Shown piece after piece: positions 29,655-38,325 of a DNA stretch of 64,000 nucleotides (the first letter of the stretch is position 1; every line of letters starts with the position of its first letter). This DNA is from Asticcacaulis sp. MM231 (GTDB lineage: Bacteria; Pseudomonadota; Alphaproteobacteria; Caulobacterales; Caulobacteraceae). Made by a program: the position numbers and the translations under genes. The DNA is taken from assembly GCF_964186625.1 (NCBI RefSeq), contig NZ_OZ075108.1, positions 2,798,501 to 2,862,500 of the forward strand, given 5' to 3'. The notes under the pieces were generated by a model, which saw only the letters and a program-made list of their open reading frames with translations, did no database searches and was not told the origin of the DNA.

Positions 29655-29897
29655 ATGAACAGCTTGATTAAAAGCACCGCTTTTTCGCTGAGTGTCGCCA
29701 CGGCGGCTTTATTCACTTCCGCTGTCAGCGCCCAGGAATCTGTTCCCGTACCGGTTCGGGATGCGGTCACAACACAGATCCCGCCTGCGATGCCGGTTCC
29801 GCAGGGGCGTGATCCGGTGCCGCAGGATGCCGAAAGCGGACTGTATGGTTTGAGGGAAACAAAAGATCGGCGGGTTTGGCATATTCACGGCTGTTGA
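29655..29897 (+). CDS. Secreted protein, truncated by a recombination junction
   Basis: Starts MNSLIKSTAFSLSVATAALF with GAGGGG eight bases upstream; a clear signal peptide cleaved after VSAQ or so, then a Pro-rich mature stretch (PVPVRDAVTTQIPPAMPVPQ). From about 29846 the DNA is the 3' portion of an integrase read on the opposite strand, so the last 17 or so residues (GLYGLRETKDRR...) are not native. Function of the original protein unknown. Confidence 0.5.
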   Translation: MNSLIKSTAFSLSVATAALFTSAVSAQESVPVPVRDAVTTQIPPAMPVPQGRDPVPQDAESGLYGLRETKDRRVWHIHGC

Positions 29898-30480
29898 GGG
29901 CGCCGTCTTCACTGAAGAGCGGCGCAAGCGCCTCTAATTGCTTCTGCCTCAATGGCGACAGCTTGCCGGCTTCTGCCATTATTGCGACAAGCTTCTCATA
30001 GCGCTTACGATCCTTCGCGCGGCCACTCGGCCCCTGCTTTGGTCGCGCCAGCAGGCGTTCGTAATGTTTTACAGCGGCGGGCATTGATTTGCACGGGCCA
30101 TAGCCGGTCTTGCCTCGAACCTCGATTTCTAAAATCTTCTGGCCGGTGTCCCGGTCGTGCGCGATTGTCACATCGCGGTGCTGCAATCTCGCCGCTTCGT
30201 CGGGCCTGAGGCCGGTGTTTCCGAGGATCAGTATCTGGTCGTAAAGCTGCTCATAGGCATATTTGTAGCGCTCCGGCGCTTCGCGCGCTGCTTTTGCTAC
30301 GGCTTTATAGAGCTGCTTATATTCAGCCAGAGTGAACCAGGGTCGATGGATGATTTTCTTTTGTTGCCTGTAGGGCGGCGACAGATCCGGCACGCCGTGG
30401 ATCTTGCGGTGCCGGTAGGCCGTTTGCAGAACGAGAGACAGGGTTCCTATCTCATCGTGGATGGTACTCCGCGACGGCGG
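29846..30480 (-). pseudogene. Internal fragment of a tyrosine integrase
   Basis: The minus strand encodes PPSRSTIHDEIGTLSLVLQT through PDLSPPYR, IIHRPWFTLAEYKQL, the catalytic-Arg box NTGLRPDEAARLQHRD, EVRGKTGYGPCKSMPAAVKH to DLLFPSNH. It is clearly paralogous to the intact integrase at 56354-57640 but carries extra residues before the end. The N-terminal arm/core-binding parts and the C-terminal HxLRH and Tyr boxes are missing. Both ends are abrupt: the secreted gene on one side, a traG fragment on the other. Confidence 0.85.
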
Positions 30481-30487
30481 CTTCGGC

Positions 30488-30778
30488 GTCCTCCAGGTCT
30501 TCGGCGTCAATGATCATGAAAGTGCGCGGCTGATTTCTGATCTGTTGGGCCAGAGCACGGTCGTCTTCCAGACCATGAGCCGCAACCAGAACTCCCAGGA
30601 GTCAGGCATCACCTATGGCGAGCAACATACCGGCCGGCCGCTATTGACCCCGGATGAGGTACGGCGCCTGCCCCCGGAATCGGAATTGTTGTTCCTGGCC
30701 GGGCAAGCGCCGCACATCGCATACAAACTCAAGTACTACGCCGATTCTGAGTTCACAGGCCGGTTTGATCCGGTCTAA
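30488..30778 (+). pseudogene. C-terminal fragment of a VirD4/TraG coupling protein
   Basis: The plus frame reads LQVFGVNDHESARLISDLLG, QSTVVFQTMSRNQNSQ, RPLLTPDEVRRLPPESELLF and ends YYADSEFTGRFDPV, the C-terminal end of the type IV conjugative DNA transfer ATPase. The Walker motifs and membrane anchor are absent. It abuts the integrase fragment near 30480-30490. Evidence that a conjugative element once occupied this locus. Confidence 0.75.
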
Positions 30779-30837
30779 GTTTTTTGACCTACCCGGTATT
30801 CAATACCCGTAATTCGTTACATAGCTGGAGGAACGTC

Positions 30838-31389
30838 ATGACAGTAGATGAGAGAATATCGAAGCTTGAAAAGCGCCATGGCGTCACGACGGCCCTGCTA
30901 TCTTTGGTCGTGGTCGGGCTTATTGGCGTGGCGGGTTATCAGGCTTACAGACTGCATGGGCTGGAGACGGCAAAAACACTCCGCGTCAAGGAGATCAGGG
31001 TTTACGACGACAAGGGAGTTGACCGCGTCGTACTGGCCGGCAACCTGCCGCAGGTAACGCTCAACGGCAAGCCGAGGAATTTCAAACCCCGCGAGATGGG
31101 GGGGATGCTGATTTATGACGGGTCGGGCACGGAACGCGGCGGCTACGGCACCATGAACGGTTATGCTAACGCCATGCTCTCGCTGGATTCAGGCCCGGAA
31201 AAACAAGGCAAACAGGTCATGCTACTGTTGGCTGAGCCAGGGGGCGGAGCCTTCTTCCGCCAATGGGATGGAACCGGCTCCGTTACCATGGGCGTGTCTG
31301 AAAAACCGTTCCTAACCGTTATGGACGGCAAAGATGTTGTGTTCGCCAAGCCGGAGGATAACGCCTGGACCAAACGCGGCGTCAAATAG
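30838..31389 (+). CDS. Single-TM hypothetical protein
   Basis: 183 residues from ATG 30838, chosen because GGAGG lies seven bases upstream; the frame extends to 30784 without support. A short N-terminal coiled-coil-like stretch (MTVDERISKLEKRHG) precedes one TM helix (ALLSLVVVGLIGVAGYQAY), then an extracytoplasmic beta-rich domain (VKEIRVYDDKGVDRVVLAGN, GGMLIYDGSGTERGGYGT). No family recognised. It follows the traG scar by 60 bp and may have come with that element. Confidence 0.7.
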   Translation: MTVDERISKLEKRHGVTTALLSLVVVGLIGVAGYQAYRLHGLETAKTLRVKEIRVYDDKGVDRVVLAGNLPQVTLNGKPRNFKPREMGGMLIYDGSGTERGGYGTMNGYANAMLSLDSGPEKQGKQVMLLLAEPGGGAFFRQWDGTGSVTMGVSEKPFLTVMDGKDVVFAKPEDNAWTKRGVK

Positions 31390-31464
31390 CGACGCCCTGT
31401 GACCGGATGGTCATAGTACCGACGTCACATTTCAAGCTACCCGTAGATGAACATCGCCTCGATC

Positions 31465-31866
31465 TTATTCGGAGGCCATTTCATAATAAACTAAGAGCAC
31501 ATACGCGCGCACGATGAGGCGTTGCACAAGGAAGGCCGGAATGCCCGTTCGCGCCTCGATTTCTGCGTAATTTAAATTGTCCCATCTTCGGAAAAATAGG
31601 ACGGCGCGCAGCGTAATCGGCATCCTGGCGATGATGGAAATCCAGCGTAGCTTTTCGGCGCGTATTGTCTCTTCCATCTGGGCCTGGTGGATCGCACGTT
31701 GAAGACGCCTCACCTCATAGGCCTTTGGAATGGGCGGATGAAAGCGAGGCCTGCCTTCCCTAAAGAGCGTGAACCTGAAGACGCACCAGCCGCAAAGCGC
31801 GTCTTCCAGGAACCGATGGCGGTATCGTCTAATTGACGCAGCGTAATCCGGGCCTGCCGGCTTCAT
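31465..31866 (-). CDS. Small sigma-70 region-4-like protein
   Basis: 133 residues. The C-terminal part (MPITLRAVLFFRRWDNLNYAEIEARTGIPAFLVQRLIVRA) has the spacing of a sigma region-4 helix-turn-helix: a leading helix, the DNLNYAEIEARTG helix and the recognition helix. The N-terminal part carries Cys pairs (CGWCVF) of unknown meaning. Last gene of a four-gene operon; its start overlaps the previous stop by 4 bp. No sigma region 2 is evident, so it is more likely a regulator than a true sigma factor. Confidence 0.6.
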   Translation of the reverse strand: MKPAGPDYAASIRRYRHRFLEDALCGWCVFRFTLFREGRPRFHPPIPKAYEVRRLQRAIHQAQMEETIRAEKLRWISIIARMPITLRAVLFFRRWDNLNYAEIEARTGIPAFLVQRLIVRAYVLLVYYEMASE

Positions 31867-32870
31867 TGCCTTGGCCCACGCAGCTTGCGTGCTGTTGGCT
31901 TGGGCGGCTGGGGGCCATACCGCGCCACGTCCCTCTCAGCCTCCCGCAGGCGCTGGCTGACCATGGATATACTGATACCCTGCCACTCGGCGATCTCGGC
32001 AACCGTCAGACCATCGACATGGTGGAGCAGCCATATCGCCCGCACCTTCGGCGTCATTCGCCTGCTCGCTTCGTAGAACTGCGTCACATAGGTCGCCGCA
32101 CTAGAACGATGCGCATCCTCATACGCCTGGCAATAATCGTCCGCGAGTATCAAAGGCAGGAGCATCATCCGAGGATCAATTGCTGGGTTTCCCTCCTCCG
32201 CCTCTATGATGTCCTTTTCTGTCAGGCAAAGCGCGGCGCCCAAACCCCGCTCGTACATGCCAACTTTTCCCCGCCATGTCCTGATACGTTCGCCGTATTT
32301 CTCGTTGGCGGCATGTCGAGCTTCGATTTCGGCAGGCGTTCGACCGGCGCGGGGCGCTGTTTCATCGTCAGCTCGACGGGTCGCGGCCGCGCGGGTAGTT
32401 TTGATGCGGCGAAGAATTTGCGCCCGGCACAGATCGAGAATGGCTTGCCACCTATGGCCGATCTCATCATCCGTCAGGTTGGTTTGGGCGATGGCATAGA
32501 GTTCAAGTATCTGCCAGTCTGTGAACTCGCCGCTACAAACGAACTCGGTGGCTTCACGGTAGTCCTCCGGGTCGAAGCCGGGAAGGTCTCGAACCTCCCC
32601 GGCCTCAGGCTCGCGCCCGCACATTCGAGCGATAAGCACATCCTCGATCTGCTTGAACCGCGCCCCGAACACCCACTTGCTATCCATTGTCCAGTCGTGC
32701 ATCAGGAAGTATAGATTTATCAGTTCCCCATCGGGCATATCCGGGCGGAACAACTTTTCGATGACAGCAAGTTCGCGCTGGCCAAATCCGCCGGCCGGGA
32801 CTTCGACATCCGGCAATTCGTCCACCAGTCGCTTGTCAGGCTTCCGTTTCATCGCGGCCTCCTTGATCAT
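31863..32870 (-). CDS. Repeat-module protein with C-terminal sigma-70 region-4-like HTH
   Basis: 335 residues (329 from the second Met, 32852). Residues 32-83 and 98-156 hold two copies of a module (GEFTDWQILELYAIA ... W..I.DLCRAQILRR). Residues about 265-320 (TPKVRAIWLLHHVDGLTVAE, IAEWQGISISMVSQRLREAE) look like sigma region 4. The middle (170-260) is charged and helical. Not a recognised family. Overlaps the preceding gene by 35 bp from the first Met and the next by 4 bp. Confidence 0.65.
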   Translation of the reverse strand: MIKEAAMKRKPDKRLVDELPDVEVPAGGFGQRELAVIEKLFRPDMPDGELINLYFLMHDWTMDSKWVFGARFKQIEDVLIARMCGREPEAGEVRDLPGFDPEDYREATEFVCSGEFTDWQILELYAIAQTNLTDDEIGHRWQAILDLCRAQILRRIKTTRAAATRRADDETAPRAGRTPAEIEARHAANEKYGERIRTWRGKVGMYERGLGAALCLTEKDIIEAEEGNPAIDPRMMLLPLILADDYCQAYEDAHRSSAATYVTQFYEASRRMTPKVRAIWLLHHVDGLTVAEIAEWQGISISMVSQRLREAERDVARYGPQPPKPTARKLRGPRQ

Positions 32871-33861
32871 GCGCTGTTAAACGCCGCACCAGTTCCGCGC
32901 GCTTCCAATCTTCGCGGTATCCGTCGTCTCTTCGCAGAAGTGGTGGCTTCATGCGGCGTAAAATCTGCGCCCGGCACATATCTGCAATAGTCATCCAAGG
33001 CGAGTCCGGCTCGCAGTCCCAGGCCATGCGGTAGATCGTCAGGAGGTTCTTGTTGGAAAGCTCACCCGTAAGGACAGCCACAAGCGCGTGGGCGTGGTGG
33101 TCCGGATAGTCGAACCCTTCAACAGGCGGAATGAGCGCCAGATCCGGGCTGCCCTGCTCTATTCGTTGTTGCAGCATCTCGGTTATGGGATCGAGGATGT
33201 CGTCAAAGATCTCGTCATCAGGGCCGGCGCCACAATTGTCGACGAGGACGTAGAGGTCGAGCAGTTTGGCATCCGACAATTCAGACCCAAACGCGTTCTC
33301 GGCGACCCGCAAAACATCGCGCAGAGAGACGTAATCATCAGCATCCTCGGCTTCGTCATCCTCGTCGCTGGGTTCCGGCTCCGCTTCCAAGGACACTGAC
33401 GGCTTAGATGCTGCAACCCGACGAAGTATTTCCGCGCGGCACTGCGCTGCAACCCGATCCCACCGCGCCTGCATCGGCTCGGCCTCTCGTAAATAGGCGG
33501 CTTCCGATGCCTGGATAAACAGGGTCAGGAGACCGCCGTTGTCCATTTTGGCTATGGAATTGAGGGCGTGGCGAAACATCTTTGGTTGCCAGTCCGTGTC
33601 CGGGTCTCGCCAGCCCAGATGATCCGCTTCGTCATTGCCGCTCAGCAATTGCATGAGTTCGGCGCCAGCCTCATCGCGAAGCTGATCCCAGTGTCCGGGC
33701 CGTGGAGCGGCGTGGCCTTCTTTCTCGGCCTCGTGCTGGTCCGCCAGCAGCAACAGATCCAGCAGTCGCTCCGGCGAAGGTGATGACGCTAGTTCGTGGC
33801 CGGCAACGTCAAACTGGCCGGTCATGTATCCGGCCGGCAGGGGATGTGACATGGCGTTCAT
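32836..33861 (-). CDS. Four-repeat module protein of unknown function
   Basis: 341 residues without signal or membrane segment. I see four imperfect copies of the module found in the next gene, at about 31-73, 84-148, 180-234 and 249-303. The last two typical ends are CRAEILRRV and CRAQILRRM, and the preceding parts read (L)L.L(Y/F)...A. An acidic linker (EAEPEPSDEDDEAEDADD) separates copies two and three. All-helical by composition. Overlaps the XRE gene by 4 bp upstream. Confidence 0.65.
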   Translation of the reverse strand: MNAMSHPLPAGYMTGQFDVAGHELASSPSPERLLDLLLLADQHEAEKEGHAAPRPGHWDQLRDEAGAELMQLLSGNDEADHLGWRDPDTDWQPKMFRHALNSIAKMDNGGLLTLFIQASEAAYLREAEPMQARWDRVAAQCRAEILRRVAASKPSVSLEAEPEPSDEDDEAEDADDYVSLRDVLRVAENAFGSELSDAKLLDLYVLVDNCGAGPDDEIFDDILDPITEMLQQRIEQGSPDLALIPPVEGFDYPDHHAHALVAVLTGELSNKNLLTIYRMAWDCEPDSPWMTIADMCRAQILRRMKPPLLRRDDGYREDWKRAELVRRLTAHDQGGRDETEA

Positions 33862-34163
33862 GGCCGCACCACCCCACCCTTCCGGACCATGCCGGAAATC
33901 GGGTCGATGAAGAATGGGACGCGGACCCTGAGCGCGATTGGAAGCACCGCTAGCATATCGGCACGGAACGGGATTTCGCCGCGCTCGTATTTACGGATGT
34001 CGTCCTTGGTCAGCGCCAGTTGAGCAGCAAGCCCGCTCTTGGTGAGACCCAAATGCTTACGGCGTTGCTTCATCAGCTCGCCAAGGCGGATATCGACGGC
34101 ATTACGGCCGTTTATTATTACACAAGCGCCGGCAGTCGGGCGCACTACATTACGGATACGCAT
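33858..34163 (-). CDS. XRE-family transcriptional regulator
   Basis: 101 residues with a classic Cro/CI helix-turn-helix at about 28-65 (GELMKQRRKHLGLTKSGLAA, LALTKDDIRKYERGEIPF) followed by MLAVLPIALRVRVPFFID, a tail common in HTH_3 regulators of alphaproteobacteria. First gene of the four-gene operon; probably autoregulatory. An 877-bp non-coding interval lies upstream. Confidence 0.85.
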   Translation of the reverse strand: MRIRNVVRPTAGACVIINGRNAVDIRLGELMKQRRKHLGLTKSGLAAQLALTKDDIRKYERGEIPFRADMLAVLPIALRVRVPFFIDPISGMVRKGGVVRP

Positions 34164-35040
34164 GTCTAACCCCTTTCCAGTAGAAGAGGCCCAGCACTAT
34201 GGCTTGGGCGACTTCGAGCCTTTGGTGATCGGGAAGTTAGAAAACCGCAACGAGACGGTCCCTATGGCCTTCGGACGGAGCCTATTGCATACGCCATAGG
34301 CTTCCCGACCGCAAAGAGGTCAAGGATATTCGTGCTGGGAATGGCCAGCATCAAACCACTCGTTGTCAGGCTTTCTACGACCTGGCAGTCACATGTGGCA
34401 ACTGCAACTTCAGGGTGACATAGAACCGGAGAAAAATCAAATCCGGTCAGATTTCTCCTAGCGCCTGACCAAGCGATGCCCTCAAAACATTCTCGTTCGT
34501 TGTCAAAAAACGGCGCCTTCGCGCCCTTCTCGGGAAAGGAAGCTTAGTAATTTCGCTTCACAGCCTGGGTAAAGTACAACGATCTTCTTGCGTTCATTCC
34601 ACCTTAGGCGTAGCGCTCAAAACCCCTCTGAAAATGGGAAACCTTATCGATGATAGCTTTAAACCGCATAGTACTTTCAAGCGACCATTCTGCCATTGAG
34701 TTGAGGCAGTTGATTGCGAACCACGTCAAGGCACAGGGCTGGAAGGTGGTCGATATCGGCCCAACTTCGAGGAAGGCCGGCACGCAAGACGCGTAAACAT
34801 GATCAAAGCCGCAGAGCTTTAGCGTTCGACAACAAGGTGAAATTCAGCGCTAGCCCCCGTTGCTGAAAGTGAGGTGAAGTCGCAAATGCGCCATCGCAGA
34901 CATTCGACATTAAGACGAGCAGACATTGTCTCCGCTATCAATCCGCTGTGACCGGCACCTGACTTACCGAACTTTTCAAGGCGTTTAGCTGAGACAACAC
35001 ATTTATTGTTTACACGTGTGTAATTTTACACTAGCGTGTA
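34164..35040. other. Long intergenic interval with decayed DNA
   Basis: Between the divergent XRE operon and the tetR gene. It holds the rpiB fragment described separately; the remainder (34164-34649 and 34797-35000) shows no convincing coding frame, tRNA or repeat. The overall picture is degraded gene remains. Confidence 0.4.
34650..34796 (+). pseudogene. N-terminal fragment of an RpiB/LacAB-type sugar-phosphate isomerase
   Basis: 48 codons: IVLSSDHSAIELRQLIANHV then KAQGWKVVDIGPTS, matching the first beta-alpha-beta unit of ribose-5-phosphate isomerase B, with the substrate-binding SSDH (normally G(S/A)DH). After about residue 40 homology ends and the frame stops at 34794. The catalytic Cys/Thr region is gone, so it is inactive. 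Confidence 0.6.
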
Positions 35041-35042
35041 AA
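35010..35042. promoter_or_regulatory. Tandem palindromic operator at the tetR start
   Basis: Two inverted repeats sharing the TTACAC half-site: TTACAC-N2-GTGTAA (35010-35023) and TTTACAC-N4-GTGTAAA (35025-35042). The second ends one base before the tetR ATG at 35044, leaving no room for a Shine-Dalgarno, so the mRNA may be leaderless or nearly so. Probable autorepression site. Confidence 0.75.
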
Positions 35043-35043
35043 A

Positions 35044-35628
35044 ATGAGGCCCAATCGAACAGAACGCTCCAGACATCTTATTCTGAACGCGGCGGATGCT
35101 ATCTTTCGGGAGATGGATGTCGCGTCTGCTACTGTCGAGGACATAGCGCAGCGCGCCGGCCTAACACGGAAGACAGTTTACAACCTTTTCGCTTCCAAAG
35201 AGGACATCGCGTTTCAACTCATTGCGCAGGTCGAAGCCAACAATTCGGCCTATCGCACCCTCATCGCAGAAAACACGGATGTGAGGGGGCTGCTGGAGAA
35301 GGTCTTGCTTGACAGTGCCGGTTGGTGCCTGGCGAATCCGTCCCTTGCCCGCCTGGCGTTATCGCCGCTTAATCGGCCTACGCTTGAGCCACCGATCGAT
35401 CGGCCCTCATTTCAAAAGCTTGTCCGGGACATTTTACGGCTAGGCCAGGATCAGGGCGTCATTCGTCGCGACGACGATGCCAATTTCATGTCTCTGGTAC
35501 TCCTCGGGATCTATGGTCAGGCTATGCTGACGGCTCTTTCCGGCTCAGCGTTTAGCGACAACGATATTCACCATATCCTTCGTCTTGTTCTCGAAGGCAT
35601 AGGCACCTCACCCGACGATCGGAGATGA
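35044..35628 (+). CDS. TetR-family regulator
   Basis: 194 residues. N-terminal HTH: ILNAADAIFREMDVASATVE, DIAQRAGLTRKTVYNLFASK, the canonical TetR DNA-binding fold. The C-terminal ligand domain is unassigned (ILRLGQDQGVIRRDDDANFM resembles TetR_C families). Sits directly behind two palindromes; shares a 4-bp overlap with the DUF4336 gene, so it likely regulates itself and that gene. Confidence 0.92.
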   Translation: MRPNRTERSRHLILNAADAIFREMDVASATVEDIAQRAGLTRKTVYNLFASKEDIAFQLIAQVEANNSAYRTLIAENTDVRGLLEKVLLDSAGWCLANPSLARLALSPLNRPTLEPPIDRPSFQKLVRDILRLGQDQGVIRRDDDANFMSLVLLGIYGQAMLTALSGSAFSDNDIHHILRLVLEGIGTSPDDRR

Positions 35629-36323
35629 ACATGTTGGTTCCATTCGGCGACGAAATATGGATTGCAGACGGCACAAATGTCCAAGGTTTGTTGGGTTTCC
35701 ATTTTCCGACGCGCATGGCAGTCATAAGGCTTTGCAGCGGAGATTTGTTCATATGGTCGCCGGTTGCGCTATCCGAAGACTTACGTATCGCCGTGAATGC
35801 GCTCGGTCGCGTCCGCCACCTGGTCGCGCCAAACACACTTCATCACCTATTTATCTCCGATTGGGCGCAGGCATACCCGGACGCCCAGGTTCATGGCGCG
35901 CCCGGTGTTACAAGGATAATCAAGACCGTACCTGTTGACAATGAACTGGGGAATACGCCGTCGCCAGCCTGGTTAGAGGAGATCGACCAGGTGATCATGG
36001 AAGGCAACAGGATTACACGCGAGGTCGTTTTTTTTCATCGCTCCAGTTCGACGGCGCTATTCACGGATCTCCTTCAACAATATCCGGCCAGTTGGTTCAC
36101 GGGCTGGAGAGCACTCATCGCGGAATGGGACGGGTTGCTCGGTTCTGAACCTGGCGTGCCACGTAAATTCCGCTCAGCCTTTAATAACCGCAGGGCCGCG
36201 CGGACCGCGCTCAAACACATTTTAAGCTGGCCGACGACGAAGGTGCTCATGGCGCATGGCGAACCTATCACAAAAGATGGGCGCGATTTCCTGATCCGCG
36301 CTTTTCGCTGGTTGAAGAGCTGA
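35625..36323 (+). CDS. DUF4336 protein (metallo-beta-lactamase-like fold)
   Basis: 232 residues. Motifs characteristic of DUF4336: MAVIRLCSGDLFIWSPVALS, HLVAPNTLHHLFISDWAQAY and a final VLMAHGEPI. The family is predicted to have a beta-lactamase-like fold; the conserved HH and the AHG motif are present. Biochemical role unknown. Cotranscribed with the tetR gene (ATGA overlap). Confidence 0.8.
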   Translation: MNMLVPFGDEIWIADGTNVQGLLGFHFPTRMAVIRLCSGDLFIWSPVALSEDLRIAVNALGRVRHLVAPNTLHHLFISDWAQAYPDAQVHGAPGVTRIIKTVPVDNELGNTPSPAWLEEIDQVIMEGNRITREVVFFHRSSSTALFTDLLQQYPASWFTGWRALIAEWDGLLGSEPGVPRKFRSAFNNRRAARTALKHILSWPTTKVLMAHGEPITKDGRDFLIRAFRWLKS

Positions 36324-36461
36324 TTTCGGTATGAATATTGAGCGGTGCTAATGCGCGGTTTGCGCCGATGCCGTTGAAAAACTCGACAGCTGGCGCGCTA
36401 TTATGGGCATGATTTTTGGGGTTGCGGATCGGTCTCACGTTTTTGAAGGCCCTCCAGCGCC

Positions 36462-36716
36462 TTATGCGCCGCACATTTGCCGTATGGGCCTCAACTTGGC
36501 TAGTTTCCGTAGGTTTTGGACCATCGCTGCGATCGTAAATTCGTCTTTTGCACCACACGGTCCTCTCAGCCTCAATCTTCGAAGTCCGACGATATTTTTG
36601 AGGTGGGCAAACAACATTTCGATCTTTTTACGCTCGCGACACGATCGTTCGTAGATGGACGTGCCCACAGCTGCGAGGGCAACATCACGTGATTTCTCAT
36701 GTATATTGCGGGGCAC
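36462..36716 (-). pseudogene. C-terminal remnant of an IS5/IS1182-type transposase
   Basis: The minus frame MPRNIHEKSRDVALAAVGTS, RERKKIEMLFAHLKNIVGL and AKDEFTIAAMVQNLRKLAKL matches the C-terminal end of DDE transposases (with the catalytic Glu in KKIEMLFAHLK). Upstream catalytic Asp regions are absent or scrambled. No inverted repeat could be placed. Confidence 0.75.
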
Positions 36717-36719
36717 CTG

Positions 36720-36848
36720 TCAACGGCGGAGTAAAAGTCGGCCACGTGGCGGTGTCGCACTCTGTGCGTGCGCTTGGCTCTCGAACAGGCCGAAAAACGC
36801 GGCCAACAAACCGATGCAGGACGCGTGACGAAGGAACTTTCGGGCCAT
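36720..36848 (-). pseudogene. Truncated secreted protein, signal peptide only
   Basis: From ATG 36848 (GAGAG upstream) the frame gives MARKFLRHASCIGLLAAFFG LFES... with a likely cut at AHA-QS, then only about 14 residues before a stop at 36720, next to the transposase remnant. Suggests a gene cut by the insertion. Low certainty. Confidence 0.35.
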
Positions 36849-37677
36849 ATATACTCTCTGCACTCGGCCGTGCAAACGGCCATAAAACTCGGAACTGAAC
36901 TCAAATTGTAGAGGGGACGTAAGAACCCTGTTGCTCGGTGACCTAAGTCCCCCGGCAAGGATTGATACCGACGCGTCTTTGCGGCAGTTGACATATTCAG
37001 GTTGCGGTAAGGAACGCCCATGGGGCCACTTAGGGCGCCGCCATTTATCGACCTGCGAGGGCCTAAGAAGAACGCACACTGGTAATCTACACTTTCCACA
37101 AGACACGCCTTCTGCGCGCCTTTGAAAGCAGCATTGCGACCTGATAGATTAAATATACCTTACTAGGCCGAAGCTTATCATTTGAACTGAAACAGCAATC
37201 GCTCTCGTATTATTCTTTTGCGGCAATCATTGTTAACTGTATCGGCTAATTTTTATACGATTTCGTGTTGGGTCAGGCCTGATTACGTCTATTTGAATTT
37301 CTGCGCTCTGGGCGGACCGGGCCTGCATAAATATAGGAAGCGTAGCGGCTTGGCCGTCAGAGGACATGGCATCGTGTGTCCCTACCCGATCAATCTTAGT
37401 TATTAATGCTCCGGCCACAAACGCACCTAAATGAGGGCGAATAAAAAAATATCTATTTGAAGAATTGATGCCTAAAGCATCGAAATTCTGGTCATCAAAA
37501 AATGGCAAGCGTTAAACCCAGCCAAAATGTCTGCTTTTTCCGTTCACTCTATCTCTGATGCCCATTCTGAGCTAAAACCAGCCTTGTTATCTTGTCACAA
37601 CGTCCGTCGTCTTCGCCAGCGCGATACTTATGCCCTCTGCCCGTTCGAGGCTTTATCAATTGTCATGTGAATCTCGG
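36849..37677. other. Interval without recognisable gene
   Basis: 829 bp. Open frames here are short, without Shine-Dalgarno sequences or family resemblance. The region 37140-37560 is noticeably A/T-richer than the chromosome core, in keeping with acquired or decaying DNA. Confidence 0.4.
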
Positions 37678-38325
37678 TCAATGAATATTCGCTGACTTAA
37701 ATTCCCTACCAAGCAGCCCGGCCGCAATTGGAAAGATCACGGCGTATCCAAGAATGCCGATATTTCGAAAGCTCATGTCGTTAAGGGCGATACCGCTTAG
37801 ACCCGCTAAAGCCAGCGCTCCGCTTAAAATAAACAGCCATTTCACCCAACGGACGGCCCCTCGCCCCCCTAGCGCCACGGCCGCCATCAAGACCGAGAGT
37901 GCGAAAAAAACATCCCATGCCAGCACGTCGAGCGTATATGGCACCGAGGGCCACTGAAAAGCTCGCGCGGCGTTCCAGTGCGTCTCAGCGAAGGCCGTGC
38001 TGCGCCCTGCCGTCAGAATTATGAAATGGACGGGCATAGTCACAAGGGCGAGCATGACGGAGAAGGCGAATGCCAAACTCGCCATAATCTTCCTTCCTCC
38101 ACTGACGACCGCGTTGATGGCCGCCATTAAACCTACAATCATCGGCGCTAAAATAAGGATTAGGACCTCAAGTGCTGCAAACCAAGGGTCGCTAACAGGA
38201 TGCCTTGGCGTGGGCAAGCTGAGTAAGCCCCCGATCAAAATGCTCGAATAGACTAAGCTGAGCGCAGCTATTGCGAAACCACAAAACGCTCCAACCTTAT
38301 GTGGCAAAGACGGAAAGACTTGCAT
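37678..38325 (-). CDS. Polytopic membrane protein of unknown function
   Basis: 215 residues with about six hydrophobic helices (e.g. VGAFCGFAIAALSLVYSSIL, ALEVLILILAPMIVGLMAAI, LAFAFSVMLALVTMPVHFII, GILGYAVIFPIAAGLLG). No cytochrome, transporter or enzyme motif recognised. Inner-membrane location inferred. Isolated gene in the accessory region. Confidence 0.65.
   Translation of the reverse strand: MQVFPSLPHKVGAFCGFAIAALSLVYSSILIGGLLSLPTPRHPVSDPWFAALEVLILILAPMIVGLMAAINAVVSGGRKIMASLAFAFSVMLALVTMPVHFIILTAGRSTAFAETHWNAARAFQWPSVPYTLDVLAWDVFFALSVLMAAVALGGRGAVRWVKWLFILSGALALAGLSGIALNDMSFRNIGILGYAVIFPIAAGLLGREFKSANIH

Noticed and set aside
37233..37508. 91-aa minus-strand ORF
   Set aside because: No ribosome binding site, no homology, in an A/T-rich interval full of short frames.
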